From: JANMES01 sp038329865
GTDB lineage: Bacteria > Planctomycetota > Phycisphaerae > Tepidisphaerales > Tepidisphaeraceae
Assembly (NCBI GenBank): GCA_038329865.1
Contig: JBBQNK010000006.1
Location: 1 to 64,000 of the forward strand
Reading direction: 5' to 3'
Length of the DNA: 64,000 bases
Part shown: piece after piece, positions 7,989-16,463 of the stretch
Layout: each line of letters starts with the position of its first letter
Position numbering within the stretch: position 1 is the first letter of the stretch
Notes under the pieces: model-generated
The model's database searches: none
What the model saw: the letters and a program-made list of their open reading frames with translations, nothing else
What the model was told of the DNA's origin: nothing
Position numbers and translations under genes: made by a program

Positions 7989-8333
7989 GTTGACTCCTCA
8001 AGAGGCGAAACGTTTTCTCCGCGATGCGGGCTGTGCCGACGAAAACGCCGCCCGGTGCGTAACTCTAATGTAACTCAATGGTGTAACAAGTCTCTCGTTC
8101 GCCATCAACTCTATCGCCGGGGGGTGACAGTCCGATAGTTCGCACCCCACAATAGTTAAGACGATTTTGGCGGGCCAAAAGTTCGAGGGGTAGTGGACCA
8201 GACAAGGGCCTAATCGTCAATTAGAATCCGGGAAAGCGTAGGACTTAGGACTAAGGACTTAGGACTTAGTAGGAGGCCTGCATTTTCACTAAGTCCTAAG
8301 TCCTTAGTCCTAAGTCCTCTCCGAAGGAGCGTC
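7989..8333. other. Divergent intergenic region between pilM and dtd
   Basis: No ORF is credible here. The gap must hold the promoters for pilM (minus) and dtd (plus). Its most visible structure is the perfect 31-bp inverted repeat at 8240-8318. Confidence 0.6.
8240..8318. repeat. Heptamer-built hairpin, perfect 31-bp arms
   Basis: Arms 8240-8270 and 8288-8318 are perfect reverse complements around a 17-nt loop. Each arm is a run of 7-nt units of the type ACTTAGG/ACTAAGG. The right arm ends 15 nt before the dtd start, with the AGGAG Shine-Dalgarno site just outside the stem. Confidence 0.85.
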
Positions 8334-8795
8334 ATGATCGCCGTAGTCCAACGCGTGAGTTCCGCCAAGGTCGTCGTCGAGGGCGTCGTCGTCGGCCAGA
8401 TCGGCAAGGGCCTTTGCGTCCTGGCGGCGGTGCATAAAGAGGATACCAGCGTCGAGGTGAACTGGATGGCGGAGAAACTGGCGGCGATGCGCGTCTTCCC
8501 CGAAGGCGAAAAGAACTTCCACCTCGACGTAAGACAGGCCGGCGGGGCGATTCTGCTAATCAGCAACTTCACCGTCGCCGCCGCCACGCATTTGGGCCGC
8601 CGGCCAACCCTCGAAGCCGCAGCTGATCCGGAAAAGGGCCGGCTGCTGTTCGACCAACTGCTGGAACGAGTCGCCTCGCTCGGCGTAACAGTCCAGACCG
8701 GCAAGTTCCGGGCGCATATGGATGTGTCGATTGAGAATGACGGGCCGATCACGTTTATCGTGGACAGCCGGGCAAAGGAAAATAGGGGGGACTAA
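8334..8795 (+). CDS. dtd: D-aminoacyl-tRNA deacylase
   Basis: Dtd hydrolyses D-amino acids from mischarged tRNA in the cytoplasm. The 153-residue sequence is full length and begins with the family's MIAVVQRVSSAKV. Both active-site motifs are present in slightly altered form: SNFTVAA (usually SQFTLxA) at about 81-87 and NDGPIT (usually NxGPVT) near residue 139. AGGAG precedes the ATG. The 3' end overlaps the convergent membrane-protein gene by 4 bp. The large hairpin immediately upstream would form in its mRNA leader. Confidence 0.95.
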   Translation: MIAVVQRVSSAKVVVEGVVVGQIGKGLCVLAAVHKEDTSVEVNWMAEKLAAMRVFPEGEKNFHLDVRQAGGAILLISNFTVAAATHLGRRPTLEAAADPEKGRLLFDQLLERVASLGVTVQTGKFRAHMDVSIENDGPITFIVDSRAKENRGD

Positions 8796-9244
8796 AGATT
8801 AACGTCCAGCCGAATCCAGTGCACCGCCGAATAACTCCACCAATCCATCCCCAAAACGAAAATGCCCAAAATCATCGCTACACCGGATAGCAGCACGAGC
8901 GCTATGCTGTCTTTCAACTCACCGCGGTGTCGAAGCCGTCGCCAAACGGTTACGCCGAAAATGGCCAGCGTGAACAGAAACACCACTTCGTCGAATATTG
9001 CGTGACCGGCGAACTGCGACCTTCGCATGACATTCGCCATCAACGTCGCGTACCGGTCGAGCAACGACGTAGGCGCCTGCGCCTGGTTCCACCAATACAC
9101 GGCCCCCTGTAGCGCTATCCGTTTCAAGATGAGGACAACGAACGAAAGAATTAGGCTTGCGGCGACCAGTTTTCGCAGGCCCTTGGGATCCCGCCGAATC
9201 GTAGAAATACTTGAAGCGTATTGCAGGGTTGAAATGCTTTCCAT
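8792..9244 (-). CDS. Small hypothetical membrane protein
   Basis: Starting at the ATG at 9244 the product has 150 residues; a TTG six codons earlier is an alternative. Three hydrophobic segments are clear (LVAASLILSFVVLILKRI, AIFDEVVFLFTLAIFGVTVW and IALVLLSGVAMILGIFVLGM), which predicts an integral membrane protein with a cytoplasmic basic loop (RRLRHRGELK). I recognise no family. It is convergent with dtd and overlaps its last 4 bp. Confidence 0.65.
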   Translation of the reverse strand: MESISTLQYASSISTIRRDPKGLRKLVAASLILSFVVLILKRIALQGAVYWWNQAQAPTSLLDRYATLMANVMRRSQFAGHAIFDEVVFLFTLAIFGVTVWRRLRHRGELKDSIALVLLSGVAMILGIFVLGMDWWSYSAVHWIRLDVNL

Positions 9245-9338
9245 GCTTTGGATATCGGCCAATATGATTTGATTTCAAAAGGTCGATCCCACGATTCCGC
9301 CACTCGCGACCGCTTCAAACCCGCCCTACAATCCCCCC

Positions 9339-10190
9339 ATGCCGCTGCCGATTCTTAAAACGCCGGTGGAGTCGGATTTGATCCGCCTCTTTCACCGCAT
9401 GACGCTCCACTACACCCAGCACTACGGCGAAACCACGCCGCTCGACGTCGGGACGGCCATCGCCAATCCTGCCCTGGCCGACGTGTACGACGCCAACGTG
9501 ATTCTCGACGCCGCGCTGCCGGAAGGCATGTTGCCGGCCGATGCAGTGGCGCAGGTGAACGCGCACTTCGCCTCGCTCGGGTGCGTCGGCCGGACGTGGG
9601 TGCCGAATCCTTCGGCCAAGCCGGAGACGACTCGGCCGCTGGTGGAGCATCTGCTCGCCACGGGGGCCGAGGCGTATCGGAACGATATTCTTTATCTCTC
9701 GAAGCTGCCGAGCGGCACGATCCGCGAGATCGGCGGGCTGAAAATCATCCCCGCCCGCGCCAGCTACAAGCACGCGCGGCAGCTGGCCGAGATCAGTGCC
9801 CGCGAATCCGGCGAAGGCCCGCAACGCGTGGAGGCCACGCTCCTGCATCTCGATGACTCGCACTGGGACGCGCTGCTGGCGCTCGACGACGGCGAGCCCG
9901 TTGCCGCCGCCAATGTGCTGGCCGTCGGCGATGCGGGATTGATCGACGACGTCTACGTCGCGCCCACGCACCGCCGTCGCGGCATCGGGCTGACGATGAT
10001 GAGCCGGGCGATGGAAATCTGCGCGCGGTCGCTCTTCAAGCACGTGATGCTGTCGGTGCGACCCGACAACACACCGGCCCAGGCGCTCTACGTTCGATTA
10101 GGTTTCGTGAAGATCGGGCAGTTTGTGGCGTACTGCCCGGGCGGGAAACCGAAGCGGAAGCCCGAAATCCGAACCCAGAAATCCGAATGA
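9339..10190 (+). CDS. GNAT-family N-acetyltransferase
   Basis: The 283-residue protein has a GNAT domain at about residues 130-265, with the acetyl-CoA loop in VYVAPTHRRRGIGLTMMSRA and the C-terminal ALYVRLGFVKIG pattern typical of the fold. The N-terminal part (1-125) may be a second, degenerate GNAT-like half. Substrate is unknown. The last ten or so codons (PEIRTQKSE) are encoded by the left arm of the hairpin at 10156-10308, so the native C-terminus seems to have been extended or replaced by repeat DNA. Confidence 0.8.
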   Translation: MPLPILKTPVESDLIRLFHRMTLHYTQHYGETTPLDVGTAIANPALADVYDANVILDAALPEGMLPADAVAQVNAHFASLGCVGRTWVPNPSAKPETTRPLVEHLLATGAEAYRNDILYLSKLPSGTIREIGGLKIIPARASYKHARQLAEISARESGEGPQRVEATLLHLDDSHWDALLALDDGEPVAAANVLAVGDAGLIDDVYVAPTHRRRGIGLTMMSRAMEICARSLFKHVMLSVRPDNTPAQALYVRLGFVKIGQFVAYCPGGKPKRKPEIRTQKSE

Positions 10191-10308
10191 AATCCGAAAC
10201 CCGAATGACGAAATCCGAAAAGATTTTATGAAACGGCTACTACTTTCGTCATTCGGATTTCGTCATTCGTCATTCATTCGGATTTCTGGTTTCGGATTTC
10301 GGATTTCC
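10156..10308. repeat. Heptamer-built hairpin between convergent genes
   Basis: Arms of about 65 nt (10156-10221 and 10243-10308) are imperfect reverse complements composed of 7-nt units such as AAATCCG and AATGACG. The GNAT stop codon lies inside the left arm and the glycosyltransferase stop lies 3 nt past the right arm. Confidence 0.8.
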
Positions 10309-10310
10309 AC

Positions 10311-11399
10311 CTACCCCAGCCCATGAAACCGCAGCCCCGCCCCCGGGGCCGCCTGCGGAACCGAAACTTTCTCGCCCGCCAGCACCTGCCCGATCACCGT
10401 TCGCCATTGATTGATGAAACGCGAGTGAGCGAAGTATTCAAACGCCTCGGTCTTGGCCATGTCGGCGATTGACCATTGAATGTCTTTGTTTTCGCGGAGG
10501 TCCATGATGCGCTGGGCGATCGCGCGGGCCGACCGCTTGGTAACCATCAGTGCGGTGTGGCGGTCCTCCAGCAGCTCGGCCACTTCGTACGTGACCGTCG
10601 AAACGATCGGCAACCCCGCGGCCATGCAGATGGCGATCGGCAGTGTGCTGACTGAAGCGCCGGCGGAGATCAGCACACCATCGGCGGCGGGCAAAAGTTC
10701 CTCGAACTCGATCGACCGCCCCAGTCGTGGCTCGGCCATCGCGATCAGGTTCGGCTGATTCTGCTGCCGCGCCACCGCCACTGTTTTGTTCACCTGATCG
10801 CCGCGGCCCCAGGCCAGCACGCGGTACTTCGGATCGAGCACGTTGAGAATTGACACCGCCCACACCGCCGTCGCGTGGTCGGCCGACTTTGTCGACTCGC
10901 CAGGCAGCAGCAGCACGTGATCACTCTCCCCCAGCCCCAGTGCGAGTCGCAGCTTCGCATCGCGCCGGCGATTTATTCGGCCGAACTCCACGCCGGGGCG
11001 AATCAGATGACAGCGCTCGATCGACACGCCGCGCTCCACGCAATTCCGGTGCATCGTCGAAGTAGGGCAGATCACCTGCACGTCACGGTAATCCATAACC
11101 GCACGCAGCCATCGCAACTGGCGCAAGGAAGGAAACGCCGCGAAGGAAAATACGATCGGCCCGGCGTGCGCCATCGCCGCCGTGAGAAGCGCCGGCAACC
11201 CGCACGCGAAGACGAGATCCACCCGCTCCGCCCGCAGCGTGCGCACGGCCCGCAGATTGCGCGATACCGCATCGTCGCCGCCCGACAGTGTGCGCGCAGT
11301 GATCTGATGCGCTGACTTTAAATCGCGCGAGAGAGATTGAATCGCCCGCCGACCTTGGAAGTCGAGCGAGTCGTCGGCGAGCAGAAGCACACGAGCCAT
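10311..11399 (-). CDS. Glycosyltransferase (GT4-like)
   Basis: With the ATG at 11399 the product has 362 residues and begins MARVLLLADDSLDFQGRRAI; a TTG 12 codons upstream is less likely. It has the two-Rossmann layout of GT-B enzymes, and residues around 240-300 (RLGRSIEFEELLPAADGVLI followed by ICMAAGLPIVSTVTYEVAEL) match the nucleotide-sugar-binding region of group 1 glycosyltransferases. It probably transfers a sugar in the cytoplasm, perhaps for an envelope glycan. Acceptor and donor cannot be told. It stands alone on the minus strand. Confidence 0.75.
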   Translation of the reverse strand: MARVLLLADDSLDFQGRRAIQSLSRDLKSAHQITARTLSGGDDAVSRNLRAVRTLRAERVDLVFACGLPALLTAAMAHAGPIVFSFAAFPSLRQLRWLRAVMDYRDVQVICPTSTMHRNCVERGVSIERCHLIRPGVEFGRINRRRDAKLRLALGLGESDHVLLLPGESTKSADHATAVWAVSILNVLDPKYRVLAWGRGDQVNKTVAVARQQNQPNLIAMAEPRLGRSIEFEELLPAADGVLISAGASVSTLPIAICMAAGLPIVSTVTYEVAELLEDRHTALMVTKRSARAIAQRIMDLRENKDIQWSIADMAKTEAFEYFAHSRFINQWRTVIGQVLAGEKVSVPQAAPGAGLRFHGLG

Positions 11400-11500
11400 G
11401 CGGGGAAAGTTACCGGAAAGGGCGGTGCGATCCAATCAGATGCTGCGATGCCGCTTGTTTGAGTGATCAACTTGTTCGATACATTCTCACAGCGCAAATC

Positions 11501-11575
11501 GTCATCCTGAGGTACTCCGAAGGATCTAGCCTCCACGGCAAATTGGCTAGATTCTTCGGAGTACCTCAGAATGAC
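11501..11575. repeat. Inverted repeat, GTCATCC-type element
   Basis: Arms 11501-11531 and 11545-11575 (31 nt) are reverse complements with two mismatches. The left arm starts GTCATCCTGAGGTACTCCGA, the same family as 1901-1982 and 21332-21357. Confidence 0.75.
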
Positions 11576-11675
11576 AATGTTTTGACTAACCCAATGTGAA
11601 ACTTCTCAAACACGCTCTCAGGATGACGGCGTTTGGTACGTCCCACATGCGTTGATGTGGCCGAAGATTTTCCCG

Positions 11676-13367
11676 CTACTTCACCTTATCCAGCATCACA
11701 AACCGGTGCGGCTGAATCTCGTCGGCCATCGCGTCCATCGGGTACTGCGTCACCTTGTCGTCGCTGAGATGGTCCTTCACCAAATTCACCGGCCGAACCA
11801 CCGCCGTAGTTGCGTCGTGCTTCACCAAGAGTTGCACCTGCAGGCGCGATTGGTCGATCAGGTGCCAGGCGCGATTTTCGTACCGCCAGAGCGTTTCACG
11901 CTCCCACTTTTCCGACGGCATGCGGACGGCCAGCACCTCCGCGGCGGGTTGGACTTCCTTCCACGCCTTAGTCGCGTTCTGGCCGAGCGCGGCTTTGTCG
12001 GCGCCGGTGTAGCGGTCGGGCGGGAGCTCATTGGAGGAAATGATCACGTCGCGCAGCGAAGCCTGCCGGACCTTTAGATCGGCCTGCGTGGCGGCGAGTT
12101 TTTGCTTGGCGGTCTTGGCGCCTTCGGGGTCGATCGCGTCGTACAGCACGATCTTCGTCTCAGCAAAGCCGATGCGCTGCGGAATTCCGCCGCGGAAGAA
12201 GAGTGGGTTGTGATCCTTCACCGCGTCGTCCGCCATTGATTTGGCGTCAGCCAGGTGCTTGTCGATCTCGCCGGGCAGTTCGGCCTTCTTCTGCGTGACC
12301 GCCTTTTCAAACGCCGTGGATTTTTCGGCGAAGTAAGCCAGGGCCGCCTGCAGTTCCGCGCCCTGGTCGGTCTGCTGAAACAGAATCGGCTGATACGCCT
12401 TGCTCACGCGCTCGGCCTCCAGCTTGGCGGCGGGGAGTTGCTTCACGAGCTCGGCCGCCTGCGTCGGGCGACCTTCAAGCATGTCGGGGGACGCGTAGCT
12501 CTGCGAAAATCCCCGCACGCGATTGCGGTCGGCCGCGAAATCAGGGTAACTCTTCGGGTCCACCAACTTCGCGAGCTTGTCATGAATCGGCGTGAGCAAC
12601 GCGCTCGACGAATCGATGCTGGTCTGCACGGCGGCGCAATCTGCTTTCAATCCCGCGACGCCGACGCCATTGGCGGGGAGCTTGGGAATGCGATCGACCG
12701 CCAACTTCAATTTCGCGCGGGCGTTATCGAGCGTGCTGATCGCGGTGTGAACGTCGACGTAGCGGAGGGTGTCGAGATTTTCGGTCGCCTTGACTTTGGC
12801 GGTGAAGTCGGCGGCGGCGTTGGCCATGCCTTGCGCGCTGCGGAGGTGGAACTCGGCGTCTTTGAATTCTTTCTCGTCTAAATAGTTGAGCCGCACCTCG
12901 GCGCCCGCCGCCGGCAGCGCGGGCTCCGCCGCGGGGCCGCCGGCCGGGTCTTTCGGCGGATCTTTGGCGACGGCGGGGGCCTTACCGTCGATGCGCGCCT
13001 GCAGCTTGGTGATGGTGGCCTGCGCCGCATCCACGCGCGCCTGCATCGCCTTCACGTCAGGATTGTCGGCCGGCAGTTTCGCCAGTCGCTCGGTCGCCTG
13101 CGGAAGCTGCGCGATCGGATTCGCCAGCCGACTGGCGGTAAGTTTGGCGCGCGATCCGGTGAGCGGCGAATCATCCGCGCCGGCCGAGTCGGTTGCGACT
13201 TTTACCGCAGATTCGACCGACTTCATCACGTACGCCGTCTCGTCGAGCAGCTTTTTCTGCGGCGCACTAAGCTCCGCCGCCCTGGCCGGCGATGTGACGC
13301 TGAGCATTGCCCAGACGAACGCTAAATTTAAGGTCCAGACGCCGAAACGAGAAAATCGATCGCTCAT
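11676..13367 (-). CDS. Secreted alpha-helical protein of unknown function
   Basis: From the ATG at 13367 (GAGGGAG Shine-Dalgarno site) the product has 563 residues. It opens with a Sec signal peptide (LNLAFVWAMLSVTSPARAAE). The rest is Ala/Lys/Glu/Asp-rich and strongly helical, with long segments that look coiled-coil or helical-bundle forming, and a Pro/Ala-rich break near residues 150-175. No enzymatic motif is visible. It would act in the periplasm or outside the cell. It stands alone between the glycosyltransferase and comM. Confidence 0.7.
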   Translation of the reverse strand: MSDRFSRFGVWTLNLAFVWAMLSVTSPARAAELSAPQKKLLDETAYVMKSVESAVKVATDSAGADDSPLTGSRAKLTASRLANPIAQLPQATERLAKLPADNPDVKAMQARVDAAQATITKLQARIDGKAPAVAKDPPKDPAGGPAAEPALPAAGAEVRLNYLDEKEFKDAEFHLRSAQGMANAAADFTAKVKATENLDTLRYVDVHTAISTLDNARAKLKLAVDRIPKLPANGVGVAGLKADCAAVQTSIDSSSALLTPIHDKLAKLVDPKSYPDFAADRNRVRGFSQSYASPDMLEGRPTQAAELVKQLPAAKLEAERVSKAYQPILFQQTDQGAELQAALAYFAEKSTAFEKAVTQKKAELPGEIDKHLADAKSMADDAVKDHNPLFFRGGIPQRIGFAETKIVLYDAIDPEGAKTAKQKLAATQADLKVRQASLRDVIISSNELPPDRYTGADKAALGQNATKAWKEVQPAAEVLAVRMPSEKWERETLWRYENRAWHLIDQSRLQVQLLVKHDATTAVVRPVNLVKDHLSDDKVTQYPMDAMADEIQPHRFVMLDKVK

Positions 13368-13555
13368 GTTTCTCCCTCGTAGAAATGACCTAACCCAAGA
13401 GCAATAGCCTGTCCAAAAATGACTGAAAGTGCAAGTACAAAACTCGCGCAATCGCCAACCGGGGCGGGCGTGAAGCACGGAGAGGGGCGTCTCGGTAAAT
13501 TTTTATTTCGGTTGCAGTGATATGGCGCGGTGACAGGCAACGGCGGACGTCAATT

Positions 13556-15058
13556 CTAAAACTTCCGATCCAACAACCGATACTGCACCGCCTCGGCCAA
13601 GTGGGCTTCGCTGATCTCGGCTGAGCCTTCCATATCCGCGATCGTCCGGGCGACTCGGCGCACCTTGTCGTACGCGCGAGCGCTCAAGCCGAGTTCGTCC
13701 ATCGCCTGCTTCATCAGCAGCAGGCAGCTATCCGTGAGCTCGGCGAATTCTTTGAGCTGTTTGCTGTCCATCGACGCGTTGGTCGTCTTGTCGCCGAACC
13801 GCTTTTGCTGGATTTCCCGCGCCCGCGTGACCTGTTCGCGCATCTGCGCGCTGCTCGTGCCGGAGCGGCGGCTGGTGAGCTCCTTGTACGGCACGGCCGG
13901 TACGTCGATGTGAATATCGATGCGGTCGAGCAGCGGGCCGGAGAGTTTGGCTAAATATTTATCGCGGGCCTTGGGGTTGTTGCTGGCGAAGCCGCTGGCG
14001 GTGGGGTTCATCGCGGCCACCAGCATAAATCTTGCGGGGAATTTGATGCTCCCGTGCACGCGGCTGATGGTGACTTCGCCGCTCTCCAGCGGCTGGCGGA
14101 GCATCTCCAGCACGTAACGGCTGAACTCGGGCAGCTCGTCCAGAAATAGCACGCCGTGGTGCGCGAGCGAGACTTCGCCGGGCCGCGGGATCGTGCCGCC
14201 GCCGATGAGGGCTTGCGCGGTCGCGCTGTGGTGCGGCGTGCGGACGGGCCTCTCGTCCATCAGCGCGACGCCTTCCGGCAATAGCCCGAGCGCGGAATAA
14301 ATCCTCGTGGTTTCGAGCGATTCAGTCCGCCCCAGCGGCGGCAGGATGCCGGGCATGCGCTGGGCGAGCATCGTCTTGCCGGTGCCCGGCGGGCCGACCA
14401 TCAATAAATTGTGCGACGCGCTCGCGGCGATCGTGATCGCGCGCTTCACCGACTCCTGCCCGCGCACATCAGAAAAATCCAACGCCTCCGAAGCCGCCGA
14501 CGCCGTGTACGGCTCGCCGTTCAGCTCGTACGCTTCCATCGGCAGCGTGTCATTGAGAAAGCTCACCGCCTGCGAAAGATTGGCGACTGGGTAAACCTCC
14601 ACGCCTTCAACTACAGCCGCCTCGCGGGCGTTCTCGGCCGGCAGGATCACGCCGCGCATCTTGCGCGCCTTGGCTAGCAGCGCCATCGAGAGCCCGCCCT
14701 TGATCTTGCGAACTCGCCCGTCGAGCGCCAACTCGCCAGCGATCAAAAAATCTTTGTGCTTGTCGTTGTTGATGAACTTCGTCCCGCGGAGCAGCCCGAT
14801 CGCCATTGCCAGATCCAGCGCCGGCCCTTCCTTCTTCACGTCGGCCGGCGCGAGATTGATCAGCACCGTGTGCCCCGGCGTGGCGTAGCCGGAGTTGATG
14901 ATCGCCCGCTCGACGCGCTCCACGCTCTCCTTCACCGCCATCTGCGCCAGGCCGACAATGGTGGTCTTGGAAAGCCCGCGCTGGCTGACGTCGCACTCCA
15001 CTTCGCAGTGGAGCGGATCGATTCCGACGAGAATGAAACTGTGAACTTTGGCGAGCAT
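13556..15058 (-). CDS. comM: YifB/ComM-family AAA+ (Mg-chelatase-like) ATPase
   Basis: ComM is a hexameric helicase that helps branch migration when DNA taken up by transformation is integrated. The 500-residue sequence shows the N-terminal ChlI domain (1-170), Walker A GPPGTGKT (222-229), Walker B LFLDE (304-308), and the C-terminal domain ending in VRRVARTIADMEGSAEISEA. The start at 15058 gives the family's usual MLAKVHSF opening and has a GGGGAAG site. Oddly, the cysteine-containing NPCPCG segment is replaced by NPTASG (351-356) and the following CxC cysteines are also missing. Family assignment is firm. Confidence 0.93.
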   Translation of the reverse strand: MLAKVHSFILVGIDPLHCEVECDVSQRGLSKTTIVGLAQMAVKESVERVERAIINSGYATPGHTVLINLAPADVKKEGPALDLAMAIGLLRGTKFINNDKHKDFLIAGELALDGRVRKIKGGLSMALLAKARKMRGVILPAENAREAAVVEGVEVYPVANLSQAVSFLNDTLPMEAYELNGEPYTASAASEALDFSDVRGQESVKRAITIAASASHNLLMVGPPGTGKTMLAQRMPGILPPLGRTESLETTRIYSALGLLPEGVALMDERPVRTPHHSATAQALIGGGTIPRPGEVSLAHHGVLFLDELPEFSRYVLEMLRQPLESGEVTISRVHGSIKFPARFMLVAAMNPTASGFASNNPKARDKYLAKLSGPLLDRIDIHIDVPAVPYKELTSRRSGTSSAQMREQVTRAREIQQKRFGDKTTNASMDSKQLKEFAELTDSCLLLMKQAMDELGLSARAYDKVRRVARTIADMEGSAEISEAHLAEAVQYRLLDRKF

Positions 15059-15080
15059 GAACGATTCTTCCCCTGAGACC

Positions 15081-15147
15081 TTTAGCCGCCTCGCGTGCGA
15101 GGCGAGTTTCGCCCGCGTCAACGTGCCTCGCACGCGAGGCGGCTAAA
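15081..15147. repeat. Perfect 23-bp inverted repeat upstream of comM
   Basis: Arms 15081-15103 and 15125-15147 are exact reverse complements around a 21-nt loop. Each arm contains a smaller palindrome, GCCTCGCGTGCGAGGC. It has no T-run, so a terminator role is not obvious. It lies in the leader region of comM. Confidence 0.75.
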
Positions 15148-15190
15148 CGCGACGTGATTTCGATCGTGATTCCGATCCTAACAACCTCGT

Positions 15191-16153
15191 TCACTTCGTC
15201 ACAATCTGCCCCATTTTCACGACTTCAAAATCCCGCCCGTGGATTTTGCCCAGGGCGAGCAGCTCGTCCTCGTCCCACTTTTCGTCCGGCGATCCGGAGA
15301 CGAACCAATCCCCGCCGTTGTCGGCCACGATCATGCCGTAGGTTTTCATGCACTTGAGGATCACCTGCGTGCTGGCGGGGTACTTGCTGATGTCGACGTC
15401 GGCCTTGAGGCGCACGCGCATGCCCATCGGCGGGAGCTTGGCGTCGTTGGATTTGCTGGCGAAGTGCGTGGCCGGCGGAACGTAGCCGCGGCGGCTGTGG
15501 ACGATCGTGAAGCGCAGTGCGTGGCGGATTTCTTTTTGCTCGACGACTTCATCGTAGCGGACGAGGCCGGGGAAGATCGGCAGGCCGGCCGCGTCGGCGC
15601 TGGTCCAGCCGGCTTGTCTCGTCGCGCCGGTTTTCAGATCCCACACCGCGCCGCACGCGGCTTTGAAGGGTTTGCCGTCATCTGATGGAAACGCACGCCA
15701 CATTTCGTACAGCTTCATCGTGTCGCGATTGAGAACAAGCACATGGCGATCGCCGTCGGATTTAAGCCCGCCTTCCACCGGCGCGTTGGCAGGGATCGGG
15801 TACGGGCCGGGGTCGGAGTCGGCGGGGTAGTCGGTGAAATCCACCTTCACCATCGGCTGCTTGTTATCGACGATCACGTACGGAATGCCGTTGGGATTGC
15901 CCTTCCACGTCGTGCCGAAATCCGGGTGCAGCGGCTTGTCCTTGCCGATGCTGGCGATGAGCGTGGCGGAGTTGGGGTCGACGGGTTCTTTGGAAATATC
16001 TTTATTCCAGGGATTGTCGTCGGGCAGCACGCGCAGGCCGTGTAGGGAGGCGTTCACGCCGAGATCAGGTTGCGGCTTGGGTTTATCTGCTGCGACGACG
16101 AAGAGCAGACCCGCCGCGCCGATCGCCGCCCATGCCAATTTGTGAAATTGCAT
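15191..16153 (-). CDS. Conserved secreted protein of unknown function
   Basis: The 320-residue product starts with a signal peptide (MQFHKLAWAAIGAAGLLFVV). The mature part contains features I recognise from an uncharacterised family shared by planctomycetes and actinomycetes: NPWNKDISKEPVDPNS, LHPDFGT, SDPGPYPIP, GDRHVLVLNRD, GWTSADAAGLPIFPGLVRYD and MKTYGMIVADNGGDWFVSGS. The dense conserved Asp, Trp and His residues suggest a carbohydrate- or metal-binding extracellular enzyme, but that is a guess. The ATG at 16153 was chosen because it places the signal peptide correctly; the frame stays open far upstream but is not protein-like. Confidence 0.75.
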   Translation of the reverse strand: MQFHKLAWAAIGAAGLLFVVAADKPKPQPDLGVNASLHGLRVLPDDNPWNKDISKEPVDPNSATLIASIGKDKPLHPDFGTTWKGNPNGIPYVIVDNKQPMVKVDFTDYPADSDPGPYPIPANAPVEGGLKSDGDRHVLVLNRDTMKLYEMWRAFPSDDGKPFKAACGAVWDLKTGATRQAGWTSADAAGLPIFPGLVRYDEVVEQKEIRHALRFTIVHSRRGYVPPATHFASKSNDAKLPPMGMRVRLKADVDISKYPASTQVILKCMKTYGMIVADNGGDWFVSGSPDEKWDEDELLALGKIHGRDFEVVKMGQIVTK

Positions 16154-16463
16154 GGCGTGGATTGTACCCATCGCGCGGGTGGCAAATCCAGATGTTGAAT
16201 TGCATACGTAGCATGGGCTACCAGCCCATGGGTGCGGGTGCTCACGCACGATGAGTTGTACACAACTCATGAGGCAAGCGCGGCGATGTCGGTATCTTCG
16301 AAAGACAAGATCGCTGCGCTCGTGCCTCATCGGCCGAGTACGGTCGATCGTCATGGAGTACCACGACCATGGGCTGGAAGCCCATGCTACGAATGAAAAG
16401 CATCCCGTTAGAACGGCCGTCTCGGGCGTGCCAATGCACCTAAGCATGGGCGGGATGACCATG
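16154..16463. other. Non-coding gap made of nested inverted repeats
   Basis: No gene is visible. The outer inverted repeat pairs 16208-16231 with 16367-16390 (24 nt, one mismatch). Inside lies the perfect 20-bp palindrome ATGAGTTGTACACAACTCAT (16251-16270) and a further imperfect repeat built on ATGAGGCA/TGCCTCAT. A third partial copy of the outer arm follows at about 16444-16471, running into the 3' end of the next gene. Confidence 0.6.
16208..16390. repeat. Composite inverted-repeat element
   Basis: Outer arms of 24 nt contain their own palindrome, as in ATGGGCT-GGA-AGCCCAT in the right arm. The 183-bp unit has terminal inverted repeats and internal palindromes, a MITE-like layout, but I cannot see a target-site duplication. 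Confidence 0.5.
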
